DNA of 64,000 bases. Source: SCUB01 sp041918675. GTDB lineage: Bacteria; Pseudomonadota; Alphaproteobacteria; Rhizobiales; Xanthobacteraceae. Position numbers and translations under genes: made by a program. Numbering within the stretch: position 1 is the stretch's first letter; every line of letters begins with the position of its first letter. The stretch lies in NCBI GenBank assembly GCA_041918675.1, contig JAYRVF010000014.1:62001-126000 (forward strand), read 5' to 3'. The notes under the pieces are model-generated. The model had not been told where the DNA came from. It saw only the letters and a list, made by a program, of their open reading frames with translations, and searched no databases. Positions 44,726 through 53,200 of this stretch are shown here, piece after piece.

Positions 44726-45784
44726 ATGAAGCGGTTTGTCGTGGTGTCTGGTCAGTGGTTCCGCCGCTGGGTCGGCTGGAAGCGGCTCGGCATCGCCGCG
44801 AGCGTGACCGTCATCGCCATCGCCGTCACGACCCTGCTGGCGACCCTGCGCAGCATCGATCCCGCGCTCGTGGTCTCCGCCCTGCGGGAGATCTCGCCGC
44901 CGCGTGTCGGCCTTGCCGCGCTATGCGTGCTCGGCGCCTTCGTGACGCTGACCTTCTACGACCTGTTCGCGCTGCGCACGATCAACAAGGGGCACGTGCC
45001 CTACCGCATCGCCGCGTTGTCGAGCTTCACCAGCTATTCGATCGGCCACAATATCGGCGCGACGGTGTTCACCGGCGGGGCCATCCGCTTCCGCATCTAT
45101 TCCGACTGGAACCTCTCGCCGATCGACGTCGCCAAGATCTGCTTCATTTCGGGCCTCACGTTCTGGCTCGGCAACACCTTCGTGCTCGGCCTGGGGCTCG
45201 CCTATTATCCCGAGGCGGCCTCGGCGATCGACCTGCTGCCGGCCTCGATCAACCGGCTGATCGGCCTCGGCGGCCTGCTCGCGATCGCGCTCTATCTGGT
45301 CTGGCTCGCGATGGCGCCGCGCGAACTCGGGCAGAACGGATGGAAGGTCGTGTTGCCGTCGGCGCCGCTGACGCTGTTGCAGATCGTCATCGGCGTGATC
45401 GATCTCGGCTTCTGCGCGCTGGCGATGTACATCCTGATGCCGACCCAGCCCGCCATCGCGTTCCTGCCGCTCGCGGTCGCCTTCATCATCGCGACGTTGT
45501 TGGGATTCGCCAGCCACGCGCCGGGCAGCCTTGGCGTTTTCGACGCGGCGATGTTCGTGGCGTTGCCGCAATTCGACAAGGAGCCGCTGCTGGCGACATT
45601 GCTCGCCTTCCGCCTGCTCTATTTCGTCATCCCCTTCACGCTGGCGCTCACCACCATGGGGACGCGCGAATTGTGGCTCAACGTCGTGCTGCCGTGGCAG
45701 GAGCGCCGCAAGGCGATCGCGCTTGACGCCTGCGCGACGAACGCGGTGCGCCAGCCGGTCAAGTCGCGCAAGCCGACGACGTAA
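44726..45784 (+). CDS. YbhN / lysylphosphatidylglycerol synthase-type membrane protein
   Basis: This 352-residue protein has about eight membrane helices. It contains the UPF0104/MprF flippase-domain pattern (SIGHNIGATVFTGGAIRFRI, then GFASHAPGSLGVFDAAMFVA). It lacks the soluble aminoacyl-transferase domain of full MprF, so only the membrane part is present. A GGGAGG ribosome-binding site precedes ATG 44726. A lipid-related transport role is likely but the substrate is unknown. Confidence 0.85.
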   Translation: MKRFVVVSGQWFRRWVGWKRLGIAASVTVIAIAVTTLLATLRSIDPALVVSALREISPPRVGLAALCVLGAFVTLTFYDLFALRTINKGHVPYRIAALSSFTSYSIGHNIGATVFTGGAIRFRIYSDWNLSPIDVAKICFISGLTFWLGNTFVLGLGLAYYPEAASAIDLLPASINRLIGLGGLLAIALYLVWLAMAPRELGQNGWKVVLPSAPLTLLQIVIGVIDLGFCALAMYILMPTQPAIAFLPLAVAFIIATLLGFASHAPGSLGVFDAAMFVALPQFDKEPLLATLLAFRLLYFVIPFTLALTTMGTRELWLNVVLPWQERRKAIALDACATNAVRQPVKSRKPTT

Positions 45785-45873
45785 CGCGCCGGGCGAATTC
45801 CGGCGGGCCGCGCCGGCCGATCCATATTTTCGCCCAATCCCCGCCGATGATGCGCCGCCGAATGGAACCGACG

Positions 45874-47802
45874 ATGCGACGCCTCGCCTTGCACGCCCTC
45901 TTCTACGCCTTGCTTTCCGCGCTGGCGGCGACGCCCGCCGCGGCGCAGCCGACGAACGCGCAAGGTCTCTCGATTTCCTGGGAAGTGCAGAACCGCTTTC
46001 GCTTGTTCCGCGAGGCGCGCGATTTCGCCCTGCATGTCGAGGCGCTCAAGGGTCGCTCGATCGCCGAGTCCGAGCTCGTTCTGGCCGAACAGAGCGAGGG
46101 ACGCGGCTGGTCGCGCAACATGATCGGCCGGCTGTGCATCGATCCGGCAGGACGGATCGCCGAGCCGTGCCAGCGCGACGGCATGAACGAGAGCTACCTC
46201 GCGCCCGTGGATCACCCGGTGATCGTCAGGCTGACCGGACCGGTCGATCCGGCCGCCACCTGCGCCTGGACGTTCAACGACGGCGACACTTCCACCGAGA
46301 CCCGCATCGACTGCGCCCAGGGCGTCCGCCTGCGCGCGCGTTTCGGCCGGCCGACCGTCGCCGCGGTCGTGATCGCCAATGGCGACAACGAACCCCGGCG
46401 CCTCATCACCGAAATTCTGGTGCGCGACCTGCTCGTCGCCGGGCTTGGCGATTCCATCGGATCGGGCGAAGGCAATCCCGACCGCGCCGTCGAGCTCGCC
46501 GACACCGGCTTCTGCTTCCGCCATTTCCTGTCCTCGACCGCGCGGCAATTCTTCCGTCCGGGGCGGCTGGGCTACAAGGGCAGCAACGCCTGCGACAATC
46601 CGACGGAATCCCAGCAGGGCCGGCTGCTGGCGTGGCAGCGCCACGGCGCGCGATGGTTCAACGCCGCCTGTCATCGCTCGCTCTACAGCTATCAAACACG
46701 CGCCGCCATCGCGCTCGCGGCGCGCGATCCGCATATCGCGGTCACCTATTTGCCGCTCGCCTGCACCGGCGCGACCATCGCCGAGGGCATTCTCGGCGCG
46801 CAACAGGCCAGCGAATGCGTCGTCGGCCAGCGCGGCGTCAATTGCCAGGGCAGCGTCCCGCCGCAGCTCGCCTCCCTGCGCGAGGCGCTCAACACCGCGC
46901 GGGCGCGCTATCCCCAGCGCCAGATCGACCTCATCCTGTTGTCGATCGGCGCGAACGACATCGGCTTTTCCGGCCTGGTCGCCGACGTCATCGTCGAGGC
47001 GTCGACCGAGCGCGCGCTGTTCCGCCGCACCGGCGTCATCGGCTCGATCGAGGCGTCGCGCGAATATCTGCGCCGCGAGTTGCCGGCCGGATTCGCCGCG
47101 CTACGCGACGCGCTGAAGTCCTTCGTCGGCGACCTCGCGCGCGTCGTCTACGTCTCCTACGCCAACCCCGCGCTCGCGGGCGAGTCGGCCTGCCGGGCCG
47201 GGCGCGACGGTTTCGACGTGCATCCGGCGTTTCATGTCGCACAGGAGCGGCTCGACGGCGTCGTGCGCTTCGTTCAATCCGAATTCCTGCCGCGGCTGAA
47301 GGCGCTGGCGCGCTGCGAAGCCGGCGTGCTCTGCCGCGACGCGAACGCCGACCGCATGACGTTCGTCGACGATCATCAGCCGCGCTTCGCCGGTCATGGG
47401 TTCTGCGCGCGCGCCTCCACCGATCCCGACTTCGACAAGGAGTGCTTCTCCGAACGCGGCGAGAGTTTCCAGTCCGACCCGGTCGAGGGCGCGGTCAAGC
47501 CGCTCCTCTGCGATCGCCGCGCGGCGGAGTTCCGCGCCTACGCCCCGCGCGCGAGATGGATCCGCACCGCCAATGACAGCTATTTCGCGGCGATGACCTA
47601 TCCGCAGGGCCTGCCGTCGACGATGCAAGCGTCCGACATTCACGACGCGACCTGGGGCGTACTCTCCGCCGTCTATGGCGGCGCGATCCACCCCACCGCG
47701 CAGGGCCACGCGGTGATGGCCGACGCCGCGTTTGCCGCGGCCGAAGCGATCCTCGCGCGATCGGCGCCCGTCCCGAGCGGTCCGGCGGCTCCGAGCAGGT
47801 GA
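45874..47802 (+). CDS. Secreted SGNH/GDSL-type hydrolase
   Basis: This exported hydrolase of about 642 residues has a signal peptide (ALFYALLSALAATPAAAQ). SGNH blocks are visible: block I LGDSIGSGEGN (catalytic Ser), block III GANDIGFS, and the catalytic-His region AIHPTAQGHAVMAD near the C-terminus. Many cysteines suggest disulfides in the periplasm. The substrate is unknown; esterase or lipase activity is possible. ATG 45874 is preferred (GGAA upstream, clean signal peptide), but 45847 and 45850 are alternatives. Confidence 0.82.
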   Translation: MRRLALHALFYALLSALAATPAAAQPTNAQGLSISWEVQNRFRLFREARDFALHVEALKGRSIAESELVLAEQSEGRGWSRNMIGRLCIDPAGRIAEPCQRDGMNESYLAPVDHPVIVRLTGPVDPAATCAWTFNDGDTSTETRIDCAQGVRLRARFGRPTVAAVVIANGDNEPRRLITEILVRDLLVAGLGDSIGSGEGNPDRAVELADTGFCFRHFLSSTARQFFRPGRLGYKGSNACDNPTESQQGRLLAWQRHGARWFNAACHRSLYSYQTRAAIALAARDPHIAVTYLPLACTGATIAEGILGAQQASECVVGQRGVNCQGSVPPQLASLREALNTARARYPQRQIDLILLSIGANDIGFSGLVADVIVEASTERALFRRTGVIGSIEASREYLRRELPAGFAALRDALKSFVGDLARVVYVSYANPALAGESACRAGRDGFDVHPAFHVAQERLDGVVRFVQSEFLPRLKALARCEAGVLCRDANADRMTFVDDHQPRFAGHGFCARASTDPDFDKECFSERGESFQSDPVEGAVKPLLCDRRAAEFRAYAPRARWIRTANDSYFAAMTYPQGLPSTMQASDIHDATWGVLSAVYGGAIHPTAQGHAVMADAAFAAAEAILARSAPVPSGPAAPSR

Positions 47803-47842
47803 GCGCGGCCCCGGCCCCTCGCCCCGCCGAGCTACGCGCGCG

Positions 47843-48871
47843 TCAGCTCAAGCCGAGCTTCTTCTGCAGGCTGGTCGAGGACGTCGTGTACTGGAACACC
47901 AGCCTCTGGTCGGGATAGACGTATTTATAGGCCTTCTGCGCCATCAGCGCGCCTTCGTGAAAGCCCGACAGGATGAGCTTGAGCTTGCCGGGATAGGCGC
48001 AGATGTCGCCGATGGCGAAGATCCCCGGCACGCTTGTCTCGAACGCCGCGGTATCGACCGGGATCAGGTTGTTTTCGAGCTTGAGGCCCCAATCCGCGAT
48101 CGGCCCGAGTTTCATCGTCAGGCCGAAGAACGGCAGCATCGTGTCGCAGGGAACGCGCGAGCGCGCGCCGTCATTGTGCTTGATGGCGGCCGCGCGCAAC
48201 ACCCCGCTTTCGCCCTCGAGCCCCATCACCTGGCCGATCGCGAGATCGATCTTGCCGGCCGCGACCAGCGCGCGCATCCGCTCGACGCTGTGGGGGGCGC
48301 CGCGAAATTCGTCGCGGCGATGGACGAGCGTGACGCGCCGCGCGACGGGTTCAAGCCCGAGCGTCCAATCGAGCGCGGAATCCCCGCCGCCGACGATGAG
48401 GACATTCTTGTCGCGAAAATCCTCGATCCGGCGCACCGCGTAGAACACCGACTCGCCCTCATAGGCTTCGATGCCCGGCACCGGCGGGCGCTTGGGCTGG
48501 AACGATCCGCCGCCGGCGGCGATGACGACGACCTTCGCCTCGAAGCGCGCGCCGCGACTGGTGGTGACGTGAAACAGCGGATCGCCGACCTTCTCGATCG
48601 TCTCCACGATCTCGCCGAGATGGAAAGTCGGGCCGAACGGTTTGATCTGCTCCATCAGCCCGGCGACGAGCCCCTCGCCGGTCACCATCGTGGTGCCGGG
48701 GATGTCGTAGATCGGCTTTTCCGGATAGAGCTCGGCGCACTGGCCGCCGACCTTGTCGAGGATGTCGACGACATGGGCCTTCATGTCGAGAAGCCCGAGC
48801 TCGAACACGGCGAACAAGCCGCAGGGTCCCGCGCCGATGATAAGCACGTCGGTCTTGGTCAGGTTCGCCAT
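47843..48871 (-). CDS. Ferredoxin-NADP+ reductase, thioredoxin reductase-like type
   Basis: This 342-residue flavoprotein passes electrons between NADPH and ferredoxin. The FAD motif is IIGAGPCGLFAVFELGLLDM and the NADPH motif is VLIVGGGDSALDW. The catalytic CxxC of true thioredoxin reductases is absent, as expected for this FNR type. IFAIGDICAYPGKLKLILSG and the C-terminal aromatic extension (VFQYTTSSTSLQKKLG) are typical. A 2Fe-2S ferredoxin gene lies 172 bp upstream on the same strand and is the probable partner. Confidence 0.92.
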   Translation of the reverse strand: MANLTKTDVLIIGAGPCGLFAVFELGLLDMKAHVVDILDKVGGQCAELYPEKPIYDIPGTTMVTGEGLVAGLMEQIKPFGPTFHLGEIVETIEKVGDPLFHVTTSRGARFEAKVVVIAAGGGSFQPKRPPVPGIEAYEGESVFYAVRRIEDFRDKNVLIVGGGDSALDWTLGLEPVARRVTLVHRRDEFRGAPHSVERMRALVAAGKIDLAIGQVMGLEGESGVLRAAAIKHNDGARSRVPCDTMLPFFGLTMKLGPIADWGLKLENNLIPVDTAAFETSVPGIFAIGDICAYPGKLKLILSGFHEGALMAQKAYKYVYPDQRLVFQYTTSSTSLQKKLGLS

Positions 48872-49043
48872 CGGCCGTCCATCGCAAAGCGCGTCGCTGA
48901 AGGGATCGATCGGGAAATCGGCCCGCCGCCCGCGTCAATCGCGCGCGGGGACCGGCGGGCGGAATCCTTTGCCAATTCGCCGCGGCGGACGCAAGCCCGC
49001 CCCTCGGGCGCGCGCCGTCCGACAAGGCGCCGCGCGGACCCGC

Positions 49044-49364
49044 TCAGGCCTGTCGCTCCGGCGTCGTCACGACCAGGCCTTCAAGCTCTGGCTTGACCTT
49101 GATCTGGCACGACAGGCGCGAGTTCGGCCGCACGTCGTAGCCGAAATCAAGCATGTCCTCTTCCATCGCCGTCGGCGTGCCGGTCTTCTCCAGCCATTTG
49201 GCGTCGACATAGACGTGGCAGGTCGCGCAGGCGCAGGCGCCACCGCATTCGGCCTCGATGCCGGGCACGCCGTTGCGGATGGCGGCTTCCATGACCGTCG
49301 AGCCGGCCGGCGCGTCGACGACACGGGATTTGCCGGCGTGATCGATGAAGGTGATTTTGACCAT
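49044..49364 (-). CDS. 2Fe-2S ferredoxin, adrenodoxin type
   Basis: This 106-residue electron carrier has cluster ligands Cys40, Cys46, Cys49 and Cys86 (ECGGACACATCHVYV and RLSCQIKV), plus an extra Cys44. It is the vertebrate-type/ISC ferredoxin used in Fe-S assembly or with P450 and heme enzymes. The reductase downstream on the same strand is the likely electron donor. Confidence 0.94.
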   Translation of the reverse strand: MVKITFIDHAGKSRVVDAPAGSTVMEAAIRNGVPGIEAECGGACACATCHVYVDAKWLEKTGTPTAMEEDMLDFGYDVRPNSRLSCQIKVKPELEGLVVTTPERQA

Positions 49365-49494
49365 GATGGCGGGCGAGCGGAAAAACGGGGTTGCGGCGGG
49401 CCAGTCCTATAGCGGCTTGCCGCCGGCATGGCCAGCGCCATGGCGTCGCGGGGGCGCGCCCCGATACCACAGATGGGATGCGCGGGCGGGCCGA

Positions 49495-49845
49495 TCAAGC
49501 CGGCTGCGGAATGCCCTCGATCGCGGCGCGCGCTTCGGCGATCGCGCGGGAGAGTTCGGCGAAGGCGCGCTCGAAATCGCAGTCGTCGATCGCCGCCTGC
49601 TCCAGACAGATCGCGGCCTCGACCACGGCGAAGGCGCCGATGCCCTGCGCCGACCCCTTCACCGTATGCACGAGGCGGCGCAAATCGTCGTCGCGGCGCG
49701 CGATCCGCGGCAGAAGGTTCGCCGCCTGCTTGACGAACAGCGTCAGCACCTCGCGCTCGAGCTTGACGTCGCCCAGCGTCATGCGCGCCAGATGCGCCCG
49801 GTCGATCGGCTCGACGTGATCTGGAACGAGCGGAGGCGATGACAT
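49495..49845 (-). CDS. Stand-alone histidine phosphotransfer (Hpt) protein
   Basis: This 116-residue single-domain Hpt protein has phospho-acceptor His60 in LRRLVHTVKGSAQGIGA. Such proteins shuttle phosphate between hybrid kinases and response regulators. It is not ChpT, which is a larger pseudokinase-like dimer, so a role in the CckA pathway is only speculative. It diverges from the giant coiled-coil gene. An ATGGTTAA CtrA half-site lies 55 bp upstream (49900-49907). Confidence 0.9.
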   Translation of the reverse strand: MSSPPLVPDHVEPIDRAHLARMTLGDVKLEREVLTLFVKQAANLLPRIARRDDDLRRLVHTVKGSAQGIGAFAVVEAAICLEQAAIDDCDFERAFAELSRAIAEARAAIEGIPQPA

Positions 49846-50255
49846 CTGATCACTCCCTGCGGTACGCGGCGCTGCCGGACGGCGTTAGCCAAGCACGGAA
49901 TGGTTAATGCGCGGTGGATCTCGGCGTGACGGTCGCGCGCGCCGGAATTCCGCCATGTTTTTGCCCGGATTTACTCCGTCGATAACAGCGTTTTTCGCTA
50001 TCGAAACAGTGGCGCGCGACGCCCTGTCATGCATTAACGATGATTAAAATGTTCTTAACGACGGCGGTTTCAATTGCGCGCGCAAGCCAATAGAATGTCT
50101 ACGGAAACGCTGGCATAGGCCCGGCTTGAGATGGGGCGGAACGATCCGGTTTCGCGAGAAATGAGATCATGCATGACGCCGCCGGCCAGCCGCGGCGGAT
50201 CTGTCGTCCATCATGTCGTTGAATTTCCGATTGTCTGAGTGAGGCGTAGCAGGAC
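49846..50255. promoter_or_regulatory. Divergent Hpt / giant coiled-coil control region
   Basis: This 410 bp region shows no credible gene. It is AT-rich around 49960-50070. It holds a CtrA half-site near the Hpt gene and a full CtrA-type box, preceded by a further TTAA at N6 spacing, toward the giant gene. Confidence 0.6.
50044..50058. promoter_or_regulatory. CtrA-type box upstream of the giant coiled-coil gene
   Basis: This is an exact TTAA-N7-TTAA match (TTAAAATGTTCTTAA), 198 bp before the ATG. Another TTAA six bases to the left makes a triple half-site cluster. Confidence 0.65.
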
Positions 50256-53200
50256 ATGGCGAACACTCCCAAGAAGGTCGTCGACCCGACTGAAGCGGCG
50301 CTGAGCGCCATTCAGGAAGCCCTCAATATGGGCGAGCCGCCGGCGAGCGAGCGCTCTCCACCGCAGCCGCGCGGCAGACACGCCGAGCCCGCGCCCATTC
50401 CGCCGGCGCGCGCCGAGGAATTGCCGATCTATCCGGAAGAAACGCTCGCCCCGCGCGCGGCCAATGACGATCGCGAGACGATTGGCCAGATCTTGCAGGC
50501 CGTGCAGTCGAACCGGCCGGATCGCGGCACCTACCTGACGGCCACCGTGTTCACAGTGCTGTGGCTCATCTGCGCCGGGATCGTCGGTTACGCCTTCCTG
50601 CCCTCGCTGCAACTCGTCGCCGCCGAAAGCGCCAGCGGCGTGCTGCTGGTGGCCGGGCTCGCCGCCATCCTGTTCGCGCCGATCATCCTGTTCTTCCTTT
50701 CCGCCAGCATCGCAAGGCGCAGCCAGGAAATGCGCCTGATCGCGCAATCCATGTCCCAGCTCGCGATCCGCTTCTCCGAGCCGGAGACCGTGGCCAGCGA
50801 CGCGGTCGTGACCGTCGGCCAGGCCATCCGCCGCGAGGTCGCGGCGATGGGAGACGGCGTCGAGCGCGCGATCGCGCGGGCCGGCGAACTGGAATCGCTC
50901 GTCGCCAACGAAGTCGCCGCGCTCGAACGCGGCTTCGCCGACAACGAGGTTCGCATTCGCGCGCTGTTGCAGGACATCGCCCATCAGCGCGACAATCTCG
51001 TCGGCCAGGCCGAGCAGGTCCGCAATTCCATCGCCGGCGTGCAGGTCGACCTCAAGCAGGACATCGCCGTCATCAGCGACGCCATCGCCGCGCGCGTGGA
51101 CGAGGTCACGCAGCGGATCACCCAGGAACTGACCGAGCGCGGCGACCATATCGTGCGCGCCCTCGGCAACAATTGCGAAAACCTGATCTTCGATCTCGAC
51201 GAACGCGGCGCCAGCCTGTTGGAAAAGCTGCGCCAGAACGCCAACGAGACCTCGCGCGCGGTCTACGACGCCGCCGATCAGCTCAACTCCTCGCTCAATT
51301 TCAAGACCGGCAACGTTCACAGCGAATTCGCCGAGCTCGCCGATCGCATCGAGGACATGATGAACGAGCGCCTCGATCGCGTCACCGCCGGCTTCGGCGA
51401 CAAGTCGGTGCAGATCGTCGACGACATTTCGACGCGCACCGAGCAGATCCACGATTCCGTCAAGGCGACCGGGGATTCGCTCCTGGTCGAGCTCGAACTG
51501 CGCGGCAACGACCTCGTCAGCAAGATCACCGACGCCGGCGTCAAGCTGGCCGAGCATGTCGTCGGCAGCGGAGAGAAGGCCAACATCACGCTTCAGACCA
51601 CCATCGCCGATCTCGTCGGCAAGACCATCGGCAACGCCGAGGAAGTCCACGAGAAGCTGACGACGCAGATTCAGAGCTTCGAGGAACTCGTCAAGGATCG
51701 CGGCGGCGAACTCGCCGAACGGCTGACGCGCGACAGCACCATGCTCGGTTCGCTGATCACGCGCCACGTCGCCGAATTCGACCGCAGCGTGAAGACCTAT
51801 GGCGGCGAGATCGTCGAGCGCATCGGCCAGCGCACCGGCGAGATCACCGAGACGCTCAAGACCTATGTCGCCGACCTCGACGGCAAGGTCGAGGATCTCG
51901 GCGCCCGGATCACCGGTACCATCGACGGCCAGCTCGGCCAGTTCTCGGCGACCATCGGCAAGAGCATCGAGTCGCTCGACGGCTCGCTCGGCGCCAACAT
52001 CAAGACGTTCCACGACGGCATCGAGATCAGCCTGGCGTCGGCGAACGAGAAGTTCGACAGCCGCGCCCGGCTGCTCGATGAATCGCTCAAGGTCCATCTC
52101 GGCGGCATCTCCTCCGCCATCACCGACGGCAGCGCGCACGCCGTGGCCGCGCTCGATCGCCGCATCGCCGGCGCGACCGAGGTGATCAACCAGCAAACCG
52201 CGAACCTGACCGAAACGATCGCCGCCCGCTTCCAGGACGTGCGCGGCGCGTTCGAAAGTCACGCCGACGCGGTCGCCAAGGACGTCGCGCTGCGCGTCGG
52301 CCAGTTCGACGATCTGCTCAACAATCGGATCGACGCGACCACCGCCCGTCTTGAGAGCAGCAGCAGGCTGGCCGGCGACGCGCTGGTGGCGCGCGCCGAC
52401 GAGGTCGCGCACGCGATTTCGACGCGGGCGGCCGACGCCGAACGCGCCCTGGCGACGAGCATCGGCGCGGCATCCGAAACCCTGCACACCGCGACCTACA
52501 ACGCCCAGGCGCTTCTCAACGGCGTCTCCGCCGACATCGACGCCAAGCTGCGCGGCGTCTCCGCCGACATCGACGCCAAGCTGCGCGGCGTGTCGACGAG
52601 CCTGAGCGCGGAGATCGTGACCGCGGCCGACGCGGCCTCGGTCTCGCTCACCAACACCACCGGCACGATCGAGTCCCGCTTGCGCGCGATCACCGGCGAC
52701 GTCAGCTCCGGCATCATCGCCGCTTCCGACATCATCGCCACGTCGCTGAAGAAGAACGCGAGCGAGACCGAACAGGAACTCACCGCGGCCGGCAGCCGCC
52801 TCAGCACCAGCTTGATCGCGAGGTCGACCGAGGCCGTCGACACGTTGCGCGATCATACCGCCGAGCTGTCCCATCTCATCGACGAGAAGCGCGGCCTGCT
52901 GGTCAACGCGCTCGAGGAAAAGCGCGGCCTGCTCGTCAACGCGCTCGACGAGAAGCGCGGCCAGATTCAGTCCGTGCTCGACAACAAGCACGGCGAACTG
53001 TCGTCGATCGTCGACAAGAAGCACGCGGAACTCGCGGCCATCGTCGACAACGTGCGCGGCGAATTGGCCGCCGTGCTCGACGACCGGCGCGGCAAGCTCG
53101 TGACCCTCCTCGACGACCGCCGCGGCCAGATCGTGTCGTCGCTCGACGGCAAGGGCGAGGAAATCGCCAATCACATCAACCGCTCGACCGAAAACTCGCT

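Noticed and set aside
50034..50047. TTAA-N6-TTAA as another CtrA box
   Set aside because: The spacing is one base short of the N7 pattern. I treat it only as an extra half-site beside the exact box at 50044.
52521..53174. Regular repeats considered as a CRISPR array
   Set aside because: The units are contiguous, in frame and encode 11-residue protein repeats; there are no spacers and no cas genes.
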